From Apoda limacodes (taxonomy: Eukaryota; Arthropoda; Insecta; Lepidoptera; Limacodidae): a stretch of DNA of 64,000 nt. Position 1 is the stretch's first letter. Each line of letters begins with the position of its first letter. This document shows, piece by piece, positions 36,821-49,795 of this stretch. The stretch is from NCBI GenBank assembly GCA_946406115.1, contig OX291557.1, positions 3,690,501-3,754,500 on the forward strand, read 5' to 3'. The notes beneath the pieces were generated by a model. The model did no database searches, had not been told where the DNA came from, and was given only the letters and a program-made list of their open reading frames with translations. The translations under genes and the position numbers were made by a program.

Positions 36821-37106
36821 AAAAAAATCGGCCAAGTGCGAGTCGGACTCACGCACGAAGGGTTCCGTACCATTATCTACAAAAACGAGCAAAAAAATCA
36901 TGTTGTATGGGAGCCCCCTTTAAATTTTTTTTTTTCTGTTTTTTAGTATTTGTTGTTATAGCGGCAACAGAAATACATCTGTGAAAATTTCAACTGTCTA
37001 ACTATAACGGTTCATGATATACAGCCTGGTGACGGACGGACGGACGGACAGCGAAGCCTTAGTAATAGGGTTCCTAATTACCTTTCAGATACGGAACCCT
37101 AAAAAA
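36821..37106 (+). repeat. dispersed repeat, well-preserved copy
   Basis: AAAATCGGCCAAGTGCGAGT at the left and ATACGGAACCCTAAAAAA at the right. The inside has TTGTTGTATGGGAGCC-like text, GTGAAAATTTCAACTGTC and (GGAC)n at 37033-37048. I know this text as one of the most abundant repeats of moths and butterflies; its class is unclear to me. Fragments also occur near 1165, 40080 and 62590. Confidence 0.75.
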
Positions 37107-37444
37107 GGACCTATGATAGAAACCTGAGGAATTCTTATTTTAACTTCTGCGTAGACTTAATTTTTTGGTTTGATTTTTCTGCGAACAGGCTAAAGCTTAA
37201 ACAAAAGAACGTACATAATACAATAGAATGGCTAAGTTTTTATGAAAATAAAATGGTATTTAGATTTTTTGGATACATTGTTAAACGTCGCTCGATTATA
37301 TGATTAGATGAAATATCTTACGGCAGCATCAGTACAATGATACACCCGTGGAGTAAAATATGTTTACTTAATGTTGATACTGCCATACGGTTAGTTAATT
37401 CCTTAACCAACTTGACTATGTTAAGAAAATTCATAATTACTTAC

Positions 37445-37640
37445 TGCGGCTCGTACTCCGTCAGTAACTCTTCAAATTGTAGCTGCACCGTGTGACCAGG
37501 TGGTGCAAGTATCTCAGTGACGCACTCCACGTCATCGGGGTAGGAGCGAGGAAACCCAGGGCTTGACACTATAGCGTATGGGTGCGAGTGAGACAGCAAG
37601 ATTGTATTGTTGCATTGGATAGTGGATGCTGTGTATGGAT
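37445..37640 (-). CDS. exon: N-terminal part of CUB domain
   Basis: 196-nt internal exon with acceptor CAG at 37643-37641 and donor GTAAGT starting at 37444. It enters in phase 1 and leaves in phase 2. Its roughly 65 residues begin a CUB domain directly after the lectin domain. The first cysteine is in CNNT, which is also an N-glycosylation sequon. The hallmark SSPGFPRSYPDD follows, then the second cysteine in VECVTE, then PPGHTVQLQF and EELLTEYEP. The 29-residue spacing between the first two cysteines is close to normal. A glutamate in TEYE sits where calcium-binding CUB domains carry their first acidic ligand. The frame is free of stops only on the minus strand with these borders, and base composition is clearly richer in GC than the flanks. 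Confidence 0.9.
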
Positions 37641-39568
37641 CTGTAACAAAATAAAATAATATGTCTATTATTTAATACATGAAAGTGCGGGTACCTCGTT
37701 ATCTTTAAGACCTTGAGCAGAAAGGGTCAATTATTCGCCATTTTACTTGCGCGATATCGTAGGCGCGTAGTCCAGATTTTCTTGGAGCGATCGGAATTCT
37801 CATACACATAAAAAAACAAATATCTTTGGTATCCCCATTTATTTTTACGCCACTGGCCGTGCAATGGTTTGCGCACCATCACCCCAAGCTCCGGCGCGAT
37901 CGATGAACTCTCCATATATTTCAATGTACTCTGTGATTTCAACGTTGTAGGCGTTAACCGAAGACATAGACTATATAATACTATAATTAGATTTTCATAC
38001 ATATGGTACTAGGTGCTGATACAGAAAAATGTATGCAAGTACTTTCAAGGATCTTGAAAGGTAAGACCTACTTGCATACTCCATCGAATCCTAGAGTCTG
38101 GCGAATTAGTCCAGTCACGGGGTTGGACCCTGGCAGTAATTCCTCTGTCGTTGACCTTGCACGGCGATAACGTCAAGTATAATCATCATGGATGACAAAT
38201 TATCATTTTTTTATTTTATTTTAGAACTAAGGTTTTGTATCTAAATATGAAAATTCACTTATAGCTCTTGGCAGCAAATTGCTCTGTCCGATATTTTTTT
38301 TGCTATACAGTATATATAGCTATGTACAGATATGTCATATTATGCAAGAATATTTCGATTTAAGGAGGACAGAAATCTGAAAAAACTGTTTTTCTTCTTC
38401 AGGAAAATTGCTGCGTCTATTTTTACTATTTAGTACGTGTTTATTTCTTAATGTTTATCGCCCTGCACATTTGTCCAAAACGTTCAACATTTCCATCATA
38501 GCCTTTTGGTTTTTGGTCGATAACTAACTGTGGAAAATTGCTCTGTCCCATTTTTATTATTCATTAGCCGTATTCATATTTTTAAATTATCCAATAAAAT
38601 TTCGCCACTGCACGTGCATTTAAGAATATTTTTTGTATATTGTATCGCGCGGTGTAACAAGGAGCAATGACTGTCAATATTTCCCGAGGCTATAAACCTG
38701 AGGCCTATGCATTCGTTATTAATTTTATATATTTCATAATACGCAAAGTGAAGAGCTATCTGCTTTTAAGGATTTAAATACGCTTTATATTTGCCTAGTG
38801 TCAGATTTGGCAAAGTATAGTAATAGCAATTCAGGCTATATAGCCATTCTTCCCCGCTCTGTATAAAGTCGAGACCATCGCCACCTTCTGTGACGATCCT
38901 GTAACCGCTCGTTTAAAACACTCACACATTAGGGCGTATCCACACGTCATTTGTGTTTGTAGTGTTACTAGTTATGAATAAAACTAGTTTTGTATGACAT
39001 GATAGTATAGTTCTATACAATACTTCTATATGCTTTTAAGCCTTTTCGCCTACAATATCTTATAGTAGTATTACATTCTTATATGTTATAAACGCATCAT
39101 ACATAGTCCTTTCTAGTAAAAGGTAGCATAAAAGGTAAACCGCATTTCCTTTCTGAGCATTAAAAGATTAGTTATATTAGATACAAAGTTGTAGTAACAT
39201 CGGGATATATATTGAATGTTTTTGAAGTAATAAAAAAATACATTATCTGCTGTTATAAATGTCAAAGTAAATCTATTAAATCGATTATAATGAAAAATCA
39301 AAAGATTGAAAACTAGATATCGAGATCAGGGAGAAGTGAAAAATTTCGTAGAAAACGGTAAAGCAATCTCCAAGAAAAGCAGAATGGAAGATTTGATAAA
39401 TTAGTCATTGCCAAGGAAACTCTTCATTTAATAAATAAATTTCTTTACAAAATATTTCCTGTTAAATTTCAATTATTTTTTTGTTTTTCTTCCTTATCCG
39501 GTATCTAAATACCGGACAACTACTCTTACGCGATCTTTCAGTCTTATCGACAATAGTGTTGCTATAGT
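37641..39568. other. intronic, no gene seen
   Basis: The 91-residue minus-strand frame at 37727-38002 and an overlapping 40-codon frame (MSSVNAYNVEI) are locally GC-richer, but have no known domain and no convincing splice sites. The rest is AT-rich. Confidence 0.35.
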
Positions 39569-39790
39569 GGCTTTTTTTTGACAAGCATTATACGCATTGA
39601 ATTCGTTTTATTCGCACATCCGATCGTTCTGTCAACCACAAGTGAATGCGCTTTGTGCTGAATATGGCGTAACTTCCGGCCCGCCTTCAACTCATTAGCT
39701 TTACGTACAAGTTTAGAAGGTAGAGCAGTGGATGCGTTGTCAAAATAGTGAACGGCCATATTGTTTGTTTACTTTTGATGAACAAAACAA
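39569..39790 (-). mobile_element. MITE, partner at 57665
   Basis: Reverse complement matches 57665-57874 in order: AAACAAACAATATGGCC, then ACTATTTTGACA, then GCTCTACC and CGCATTCACT, ending ATAATGCTTGTCA. Terminal bases are altered in this copy. Confidence 0.6.
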
Positions 39791-40559
39791 TTTCAGTGTC
39801 ATAGCTCCTATAATGCTGTCAACAAAATGTATCTAATATAAGCATCAAACTCACAGTGAACGTAGTATATGCCCGAAAGTAAGAAAATAAATAATTAATT
39901 AACAGTTAGTTAACAGTAGGTACAACAGTTGTCAGTTACGTAAAAAAACAGTTTAGAAAAATTAACTCCAAGCGCTAACAATTTAACAATAGGCACGATT
40001 GTTGCCTTTTATTAAGTAGGCATTGCACCAAATTTGCTGCATAAAATGTAGCAAAATTCTACCAGAGTAATATATCATTATGTGGTGTTACGGAACCCTG
40101 AGTGCACGAGTCCGGCTCGCACGTGACTATTTTTTTTTTTATGTCGAAAAGTAATTTCAAGTTTAGAACTGCACTTCACAAAAAAAAAAGAAACAGTAAA
40201 GCGAGTAATATTTTGTTTATAAAACCGACCGATACAGTCCCGTCGTGTTTCCACAAATGAAACATTTTCCATTAGCAAATGGAAACAGTCACCCTTGCTA
40301 TAATACAACCTGCCATGTCATGGGATGAGAGTAAGAGACATATGTAAATGTGGGACGAAATGAGCGATGCAGCACTCAAGGTGATGTCGCAAAATTGGTC
40401 CGTGTGTATTTCAATTTTAACAAGACATTATCTTCATATTTGCTGACGGACACCTCTTTACGTTTTAAAGTTAAAAGACGACAGACATGTTATGATAAAT
40501 TAATAATGCCATGTCTAACATTGTAAATTAGTTTAACGCTAATAATTTGTTACTTAATG
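39791..40559. other. no gene seen
   Basis: A fragment ACGGAACCCTGAGTGCACGA...GGCTCGCAC at 40089-40122 is the minus-strand end of the repeat type at 36821. The remainder is AT-rich. Confidence 0.4.
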
Positions 40560-41460
40560 AGAAAAATAGCAAATGTGTTAAATCTACTTACCAAATATTA
40601 GTCAGGTCCAGACATATGTTAATATAAATGGTGAGCAATTACAACTTGTTGATTCAACAGTCTTTCTTGGCATAAAGCTGGACTCAAAACCTCAATGGGG
40701 TCCTAATAAGTATAACCTAGCCCAAAAAACTTAGCTCTGCTGTGTATGCGATCAAGAAAATTAGACAATTGACCGATGACGACACTACAAAGAAAGTATA
40801 TTTTAGCTATTTCCATAGTATAATGACATATAGTATCTTACTGTTGGGTAGCGCTGCTGATGTAAATACAATATTTGTGTAACAAAAACGGACAATTCGT
40901 GCTATTTACAAATAAGGATCTAGGATATCTCTGAGGGATAGGTTTAGGGAAGTAAATATTTTAACTATAGCGTCGCTATATTAATAGTTTCAGCAAGAAA
41001 GGTTACGTTTAAAAATAGAATTTCATAACTTTGTAAAAACCTAAGTTTTGACTTTGACTAAGACATTAGTATCAAAGTTCAGAAACGAATTTCCAATACA
41101 ATCACAATATAATATGAACTCTGTCTATAAAAAGCCAGTCAAATTGAGTAAACTTTTCTTATTTATCTCGGATATATCTACCTATATAGGTTACATTGTC
41201 TGGAATCTTTCTTGCCATTATTTTTTCACCGACCAGTTTCTCCGTGATTGTAACACAAAAGAAAATTGCGGTGCCCTAAATATCACGCTGTATAAATATC
41301 ACTGTTCGTGTGGATAAGTTGTTACCGAAATTGAAAATGAACTTTGCCAAAATAACTATTTAAGTTACAAAGATATTCGAGATTTCGATACACGACATCA
41401 CCTTTTTTTTTTAATTGAGATTATATGTAATTATTTGTGATGGATAAATAAATAAAAAAA
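40560..41460 (+). mobile_element. CR1/jockey-like LINE, decayed ORF2 3' part
   Basis: Broken frames read in order VDSTVFLGIKLDSKPQWG, then AVYAIKKIRQLTDDDTTKK, then YFSYFHSIMTYSILLLGS and KRTIRAIYK with SRISLRDRFRE. These are the thumb and connection segments after the reverse-transcriptase palm (FLGI...LDS is the classical fingerprint). Several frameshifts and stops make it inactive. The tail near 41430-41460 is GATGGATAAATAAATAAA. Confidence 0.8.
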
Positions 41461-41496
41461 TCGAATATGTTTAGGTTTTTTTTAGCAATATTGAAA

Positions 41497-41847
41497 TCTA
41501 TACTAATATTATAAAGAGGAAAGATTTGATTATTTGTTTGTTTGTATTGAATAGGCTCCTAAACTACGGGACCGATTTGAAAATTCTTTTACCATTAGAA
41601 GCCGACATTATCCCTGATGAACATAGGCTACTTTTTACCCCGGGAAAATGCTTCATTCCTACGGGACCTTGATTGGGTTGAAATTTTTTATATGTATTTT
41701 CATGGTTTCATAGACACGAATGTATTATGCCATTAAAGAGGAGAGATTTCATTGTTTGTTTTTTCTATAATTTTTACAGCGGAGATGCTGTAAGAACCTA
41801 CGCCGATAACGAAATTAAGGGCGGGCGAAGCCGCTGGCATAAGCTAG
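41497..41847 (+). mobile_element. LEP1-like Helitron, 351 bp, complete ends
   Basis: Textbook ends: TCTATACTAATATTATAAAG after an A at 41496, and GGCGGGCGAAGCCGCTGGC...AAGCTAG before a T at 41848. The element lacks coding capacity and must have moved with a helicase supplied elsewhere. It is the best preserved of the Helitrons in the window and defines the family for the others. Confidence 0.9.
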
Positions 41848-41923
41848 TAGTTAATGAAGTCAGAAAAGATGTGGTTTTGGACTAACTGTATAGAAAATTT
41901 ACATATTTTAACATTAGCATAAA

Positions 41924-42045
41924 CTATAGAATATAGCAAACTATTGAAAATACTATTGAAAGTCTACTAGAGAGAGACGTCACAGCGCACGTAGCACACG
42001 TAGAGTACCTTCGTAGCACACGTAGCACTCGTAGCACATCGCTAC
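41924..42045. repeat. short imperfect GTAGCAC repeats
   Basis: CACGTAGCAC-type words recur five times between 41985 and 42040 with irregular spacing. The minus-strand frame over them (RVLRVLRR) is an artefact. Confidence 0.45.
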
Positions 42046-42428
42046 CAGGTGTTACCTTTTGAATAAGAAAACGAAGTAATTTTGTGATCGTATCTATTTC
42101 TACTGCAGTAGTGCTCAGCATACCGCTACTAACAATATAAATAGCTATATAGCTGACTTCAAATTTGTAGTAAGAGCTCTCTTAAAATTAAATTCTCTTT
42201 AAGTAAACATGTAGCTCAATACATAATACCATCGATGAAACGTTAAACTGTTCGCCGCAAAATTAGACTTTCGCAATTTCTCTGCCAACTCTTTTAGATA
42301 ATGTGATGGTATATTATAGCAATAATAATGGTCTTAATACATACCAATGTCGACGCAAAAATAACAAAAATACATTATTTCTTCATATAATAATAAAAGC
42401 TTAAAGAGGGTGACTCTCAAGAGTTAAC

Positions 42429-42572
42429 ACACTCATATAAAGGTTGTAGAACTAAAATGTGAGACTTGAGCCGCGGTTTATAGCTGTTTACATCTCGCTC
42501 CGTTTACAAAATGATGAGTGTTAAGAAAACGTGTTATTGCAGCTTAGAAGCTTTAACTAGCTTATGTTGCTT
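42429..42572 (+). mobile_element. MITE-like repeat, inverted partner at 46539
   Basis: CACTCATATAAAGGTTGTAG, GCTGTTTACATC, TGTTAAGA and CTAGCTTATGTTGC occur in the same order in the reverse complement of 46539-46690. Confidence 0.55.
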
Positions 42573-45500
42573 TATAACATATTGCTAAATGACTTTAACT
42601 GACAAAGGTTTTGATAAAAAATGGCAAAGTTACCAAAAAAAATGAATCTACCTAAAAGTTTAGTGAAATTTTACCTCTAGTATGTTAACTACTCTTGTAA
42701 TGTTTATTTTTAATAAGTTATTATCTTTTTTTTAAAACGTAGATTAATTATCTCTTTTTATGTTGTCTTTTTAATATGTGTATTAATAAGAAGGTACATA
42801 GTAAATTGATGAATTTGATTGAAACTATTAAAATCATGGAGAGTCGATACCATAAAAGTTTTATTATAAAACATTGCAGTAACAAAATAGATAGCTAATT
42901 TTTCTCCTTAACTTAATTCATAAAGTTATTTTACGTAATGTCTATAAAAACTAAATTTTACTATCTGGACAAATGCAAATAAAAAAAATTAATTAACGCT
43001 ATGAGTATTTAGAAAAAAATCGCAGCAACCCAGCAGCCATTGGATATTTGTATTAGTAAATGGAATAGGGGGGAAAATAGGTACCATTATAAAATCAATC
43101 TCACATATTATTAGATGAATTAGTTTTTAGGGTTATGTAATACATTTTAGATAACAGTTACGAATTATTCATAGATTACATTAAACTGTTGTTTTATTGC
43201 TTAAAGACTTTCTTAAACTCTTTATAGCCTTCAACATTTTACGACGTTTATTTTTGCAACTTACGTAATCAAGCTTTTAAAAACAGTTTAAAGCTTTGAG
43301 AGCTATTAAAAAGTTGTTCATTACAACTTTCTAATAGCCCTTACAGCTCTTTATTGTCTGTATCCTTAAGGCATAATGCTGTTAACGAGATGGAAGACGA
43401 CATTTTATTACCTTGTAATATTATACGAGTCCCGTAACTGAGGTTATGAGTATTTCAGATTTCATCGTTTTGTCTGTAGGCAGGCTTCAGATGAAAGCGC
43501 TGTAGATACCTACTCTATCATCTAGTGAATATATTGAACAGTATTACCTTATGCACCAGCAATAATTACTAACTGAGTCAGTTTGATTACACGTACCATT
43601 AATAACTCCAACTCTTTCCATGCCTTTTCTATCTAGAATGTACGTATACCACTTCTATATAAAAAATGGTACTACCTAAATAAAAAATTCTAAATGTAAA
43701 AAGTAATTTACAAAATTAAAAAAACCCGATTGCGGATTAAAAAAATAAATGGTAATTTTCGTAACTGAAAAGCAAAAAGCAATTTGGCGCCAAAAAACCA
43801 CCATTTTGATTTTCAATCATTTTAATATAGCTTATGTCACTCTAGTAGTTCGGACGAATCTCACCACCTATAATTTATAGCAATCGGTTTAGTCGTTTAG
43901 TAATTATAAGGGATCATAAAGTCCTACATACATAAAGGTCAAACACATATACCCTCCTTTTGTGCTTTGCCGCAGTCTGGTAAAAATAGTAATCTGGACT
44001 ATTATTCTGATACACCTATGTTTCTTGCAACAAACACATGCCCTGCATTTTAATATAGCGATAATATAACGAATAAAAAACCAACTGTTTTTTATGTTCA
44101 AGAAAATGAGTCAAACCATTGTAATTATGTGCTAGCTTTCATTTGCAGCATCGCTAGCGTATTCGGATTTCGGTGTGGGATTACTACGGAACCTTCTTGA
44201 TAACTCAGCTCCTAGGTACGGAAACTCTAGCAATACAAATATGAAAACTGCCTCCAATTTCGTGCAGTAGTTTTTTAATGCGCATACAAACATACAGACA
44301 GACAAACAAACAAACAAACAAAATTTCCAAAGATAATTGTTACGGCTTTTTTTTATAAATATATCCACATATAGACATCGGCCAGGTACAAAATACTCAG
44401 AAAGTTTTTGTAATTTAAAGATGTAGATATGTCAAGAAGGATTATATATAAATCGACATTTCTCAATTTTAATTTTTTGAAGTTAATACATAATTGATTT
44501 ATAATTCCTGTAGATTTACTCTTATTCTCAATTTAATAAGTGAATGATAATTATTTTATTCCATTGGGATGGAGTAAAGTCGTAATCCGGAAATTAGAAA
44601 TCGTTTCAAAAAATATGTAAGATTCTAGGGAAGATATGTAATGGAAAAATAACTATGCTGCTTTTATTTGACATTCTATGTACTGAACCTGCAGTACCTA
44701 CATTTTTTAATCCTACATTTTAATTACTTCTATCACAGACTAATTAATTGTATAAAAATGATAAATTTAAATTAAGATTAAAGACGTCGAGTCTATCTTT
44801 GGTATAGATATATAGCGATGATACAGGTTAATAGGTCTTTTTAAGATAAATAATTGCCGTAATAAGTACATTGTTTTCATATAACTCTATTGGTATACGC
44901 GGCTCACACCAGTAAAGCTCCCAGTCAGCCTGATTTATCCGATATCTTCATCAATTGTTCAATTCTTCTTCATTGTCATATTGAAGTCAAGTTTACACAA
45001 AACATTGGGATATTTGCAATCAAATAAACCCCCCCTTTTCAGTAAATTGTTTGTAACTTTTGAAATTTCTTGAGCGGAACTTAATTTTTTTTTTTAAATC
45101 ATCTAAGCACGATTCCAAATCGATTACCAATTGACGTTTTCAAGTAGCCTATGTCCTTTCCCGGGACTCAATCTATCTCCATGCCAAACCTAACCTTCCT
45201 TACCTTGTATCAACAGAATGGACAGAACGTCTGCCAGGTAAAAGTAAAAGTATTTTAATTCAGTTGTATTGTTATATCTCAAATGTGGGATATTAATAAT
45301 ATTAATAAGCCAAAAAATTTCTTCTTCATGAAATTCCTTTAACTGCGTTTTTACAGCTTTTAAGAAAACAAATCAGAGTTACTGCTACCATTAGCAGTTA
45401 CATTAAAATACTGTGAACCGTTCGTTAACCGTCGCGTCTTTGCACCACAGTTATGTCTTCAATTTGTGGTTAATGGGATGCTAACCGCTCGTTTACCTAA

Positions 45501-46113
45501 GTCTTTTTAACGGCTTGGACGGAACATTCAAGAACTCAATTATGCCGCAAAACAATAGAAAAAAATATTATTAAGGGCTTAGATAAAAAAAATGTCATTA
45601 TTTTCTAAAAACGTAGTCGTGAAATACCGTATTAAAACCTTATCTATTATGTGTTTGTTGGAAAGTTGTGAAGATATCCATTGTAGGCGTGCTGGGTTGT
45701 CTATATTTAATATCAAATGAAATTATAACATAAGAAATCTTTTTTGTTTTCTTGCATTGTGTGTGTCTTGCAACGGCATCTTTGCTATGAGAATATTTAT
45801 TTAAAGTGAAACAAACTTTTTCTGACCCAGTGTCTGTCGCTAGTGTCGCGTAAGTTCACAGCATTTTAATATGCCGACCGTAGATCTTTGCCCACTTGGT
45901 CAGGATCAGGAGAGTTTGTTACACTGTACTAGGACCATAAGTCACTAGTTCACTATAAGTTATTTATAAAATGTATTCAGTGACATGTATAGCAGTCATA
46001 AGGTTTTCAGAAACTTCAAAACGGTCAATGGATATTTACCCGTTTTAAAACCTATACGAGTGAAATCTTCGGCTCGATGTCTTTACTATATGTAGAATTT
46101 ACATCGGTAATTG
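42573..46113. other. no gene seen; repeat fragments
   Basis: 43795-44370 is an old repeat with (CAAA)5 near 44302. 45140-45180 has the repeat phrase CTATGTCCTTTCCCGGGACT. The minus-strand frames at 43904 and 44132 are in this debris. Confidence 0.4.
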
Positions 46114-46385
46114 ACTCCCTCGCAGTCTAGTTGGTAGTGTGGCCGACTGCTGTGCAGAGGGTGTGGGTTTGATTCCCGCATTAGACAAACATTAATGTAA
46201 TAAAAAACATTTGTGTTTGTCTTGAGTCTGGGTGTATTTATGTATACTTAATATATATGTATTTAAAAAAAAAAGTAATGTTTATGTATCTGTATCCGCT
46301 GTCTGGCATCTATAACACAAGCTTTGCTTACTTTGGGGTCAGACGGCGCTGTGTGTAATGTCCAAAAATTATTATTATTTATTTA
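46114..46385 (+). repeat. tRNA-derived SINE
   Basis: CCTCGCAGTCTAGTTGGTAG gives the box-A region and GGTTTGATTCC at 46165-46175 box B. The body has TGTGTTTGTCTTGAGTCTGG and the end is GGCGCTGTGTGTAATGTCC plus an ATT/ATTT tail. Full-length in appearance and of a type common in Lepidoptera. Confidence 0.8.
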
Positions 46386-46538
46386 TTATAGGTACATTTA
46401 GACCAGCTGTTCACGTTTACGTGTAGGAAGACATAAAATATAGGTCGGCTAATATTTTATATTTTAACGTCTACGTTAGTAGTCCACTAAAATCCCAATA
46501 AGGTAAATCATGAATATGTGAACACACTTGTAAAATGT

Positions 46539-46690
46539 AACATAAGCTGGTTATAGCTCCCATAACACTTTATCTTAACATCCAACATCTCGTAAAGCGC
46601 GCTGAGCGAGCGGATGTAAACAACTGTACAAGTAAGCTGCGTTAGTCTAACATTACAGTTATACAACCTTTATTTGACTGGAGTGTTTTT
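46539..46690 (-). mobile_element. MITE-like repeat, inverted partner of 42429
   Basis: Reverse-complement relative of 42429-42572, about 4 kb away. Similarity is moderate but collinear throughout. Confidence 0.55.
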
Positions 46691-47510
46691 ATTTCTGATA
46701 GTTAACCTCTTTAAGCTTTTAACAGAGTAAACCAATACACATTTATTAAAAGTATTTGAACTCACATTTTTTAAGTTTCTACCGAGTTCATAGGTGTATT
46801 ATATTTTATAGGCTCGCCTAGGGAGTCGCTGTTCGAGCTGACGAATTTAAGCGTAACCTAACCTAAGTGTCACCTAAATGTTGGTGAAAAGATAAGATCG
46901 TTAGAGGAGCCTTAAAAATTATATAAGGGTTACCTTAACACTAGAAGTCGTTGGTGAACACGGGCATTAGTCAGTCAGTCAGTCAATTTTTTCTTTTATG
47001 TATACAAAGTCATAGCTTCTATTACAGCTAATATATAAGTATTATATAATTCAGTTTTTAGCAGTTGGAGAGTCTGTTGGTTTAAATTTAGGAAACGTTT
47101 ACGCCATTGCATACATTAATTTTATTCAATGTTTCATTCATTGTGCTGCCCAATGCAATCTTAAGCATGTACCGATATTTGTTTTGTAATAATTGCTTTC
47201 GTTTGATCCCTAGCTGTATCGTTATTCTTAAAGCTTTTGTTATTAAATCAATATGTAAGATATGACAGGTATTCACTCTGTAAATCGTACATTTTAGAAA
47301 CTTAATTACCAATACTTTCCTCGATAGAAAAAAATCTAAAGTTATCGCTAAACCACAAAATAAACCCTCAGTACGACGAAAATACTTCACGGAAGTTCAT
47401 CAGTTTTTGAATAATAACAAAACTACATGTTTTCTATAACTTATACATTTTACATTTGCAAAATATGTGTTTGCTAAAATAATAAGAAGAAATTACCGAA
47501 ATTCGCGCTA
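46691..47510. other. no gene seen
   Basis: A (GTCA)4 run near 46970. The 100-residue minus-strand frame at 47088-47390 has no domain. Confidence 0.4.
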
Positions 47511-47900
47511 AAGTCAAAGTCAAAGTCAAAATGTTTTATTCAAATAAGGATTTTACAATCACTTTTGAATCGTCAAAGTTAAAAAATATTATTTTTTGAG
47601 CTAGTTTCGCCCATCGTAGCTAAAGCCACCAGATTACTCCCTCGCAGCCCCAGGAGCGCATAGAATACCTTAAATCAAATAGTGCCAGAAGCTCGGTGCC
47701 CTCTGAAGAGTATACACTTCGCGGCGCCTCGCGAACGAATTTTTCACTTATTTTTGACACTTGCAGATCAAACACCACGAAATTTTGAAGTCATGTTCGA
47801 GTAATAAATATCTAGGTCTGCAGTGTGCTAGTTTTCTATTAATTTTCAAAAGTTATATAGGACTCTAGTTTTTAATACAAATGGTACACAAGATTTTGAA
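47511..47900 (-). mobile_element. LINE 3' end with TTTGAC tail, plus an older repeat
   Basis: On the minus strand the end reads TTGAATAAAACATTTTGAC and then repeated TTTGAC, the simple-repeat tail seen at the 3' end of many lepidopteran CR1-type LINEs. 47690-47900 holds a second dispersed repeat (TCGCGAACGAATTTTTCACT; TCTGCAGTGTGCTAG) with a relative at 12300. Confidence 0.6.
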
Positions 47901-48929
47901 AAAACCACAGACATACACATTGGGATTATAATTAAGACAAAACCATTTTCATTACTTCCGTAATATTAATGGTTTCAACGACAGGTTGTACAAAATGCGT
48001 TCGAAATCATATCTATGTAGTTGTATTTTATAATAAATAACATATTAAATTTAAATATTTTATTAATATTACCGTTTTTTGATATTTTGTAGTCCAATAA
48101 AAAAGTTCTAATATATCGTGCGGTTGCTGAGTAACGTAGTGACTTAATTCAGAAAACTTTAGTTAACTTAGCACAGTATAAGTTAGCTTACAACTTAGCC
48201 GCACGAATAGCGTGATATTTTCCATTTCTCGAACAATTACGGATAAAAGTAGTGGGTAAAGTTTTAATACTGGCAACACTGAAAGTTTCCCGCCAATGTC
48301 ATTTGAAAAACCGATTCGTCGTTTGTTGATGCTCAAAATATTATTTGTAACTATAGAACGAAAGTTTTCCCAGTTCGTCTGACTCGTCAGAGACACGAAT
48401 ATTTCTTTCTAGAGTTCAACAGAGTTCAAATCAAATTTCCGTTATCCAGAAAATTGATACCTGATTCCTAGAGAAACAGAACTTTAGAATTTACTTAAAC
48501 ATTTTTTGACCATATTAATAAAATTTTAAGCATTTTTAATGCAGTTTTTTTAGATTTTTTAGGTTAAGAGCTCAAAACTATAGTTCTAAGGACGAGATTG
48601 TGTCGTAGCCCGTCATCTCTCTACACTTTCAGATTATAATGAAATAAGAAATCTCAAAATTCACACCAAATGCGGTTTGGCCAAATCAAACCATTATTAA
48701 CGCAATATAAAAATAGGACTTACTTAGACATAAGTATAAAGTGGGAAATAAGATTACATAGTAAAATTCACCTGTATGCATGTATGTGCAAATGAATGGC
48801 TGGAAGGATACATATCTACATTATAACGTTGGGAACAGCTTCTTTTCACCAACTACTATAGCCCTGTGTGCCAGGTGGTGAGCCCATGCACTGCTTTTGA
48901 TATATAATTTGATATTTAATATATAATCC
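47901..48929. other. no gene seen
   Basis: AT-rich, with no supported frame. The minus-strand frame at 48163-48396 shows no domain. Confidence 0.4.
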
Positions 48930-49795
48930 CAGGCAATAATAGCTGGCAGTGAGCGTCAATTAGGAAACTTGGACATAAGTGAAGTGCCACATATAACTTG
49001 AAATGGTGTAACTATTGCTTATGTTGAGAAAGTCAAAAACCTCGGCATATAAATAGGCGTTAACCTGGCAACCACAAGTTGACGCACTTAGCAAAACATT
49101 TTTTGCTTCATTATAGTCTCTCAAACGTCTGCAAAACTTTTTAGCATTCCAAACTAAGGTTACGCTGGCGCAGTCTCTGCTGCTTCCTGTTCTCGATACG
49201 CAGACAGAGAAGATGCTCGACAAGCTAGATTGTCTCCAAAATTTATGTATCCGATTTATATTCGGGTTACGGATATATATCATATTTCATAGTTTTGTGC
49301 TGAAGTTAAGTGGCTCCCAATTCGACTTCGCAGGAATACTCATATTCTAAACTTTCTGTATAACGTCTTTAATAATCCTTCTGCACCTTAATTCTTAAAG
49401 AACTTTTTAACTATCCTATTCCTATAACTATTAACATTTTCAAGCTAAATTTAAATCTTCTTTTTTCCAATCATTGCAAATTTAAATTAATCTTCTACAA
49501 CTACTTAATAAGAACTCATATGTATGTATATATATATGTATTTATTATTTTACTTGTATATATTTTTTGGATTTATTTTGTATGCAGAATAGATTATAGA
49601 CATGTAAATTTTGTATTTTAAATTATTAGTTTTTCGCAGTACATACTATTGAATATTTTTGTTCTCTACCTACATAAATTAATATAAATAGCTTTTGGGA
49701 TCACCATATAATTGGCTGGAAGAAATCGCACTATGCGATAAGCCCGCCTTTTATATTAAATTTAAAATGTAGTGGAAGACTTAAATAAATAAATA
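48930..49795 (+). mobile_element. jockey-like LINE, decayed 3' part
   Basis: Stop-ridden plus-strand text reads YVEKVKNLGI, later a DKLDCLQNLCIRFIFG-like stretch, then WLPIRLRRNTHILNFLYNVF, a clear late-ORF2 fingerprint. The 3' end near 49710-49745 is TTGGCTGGAAGAAATCGC and GCGATAAGCCCGCC, a conserved tail of this LINE type, followed by AATAAATAAATA. Inactive. Confidence 0.75.

Noticed and set aside
37727..38002. Extra exon or gene next to the first CUB exon
   Set aside because: Two overlapping minus-strand frames look mildly coding, but no domain, no fitting splice phase and no strong acceptor or donor supports them.
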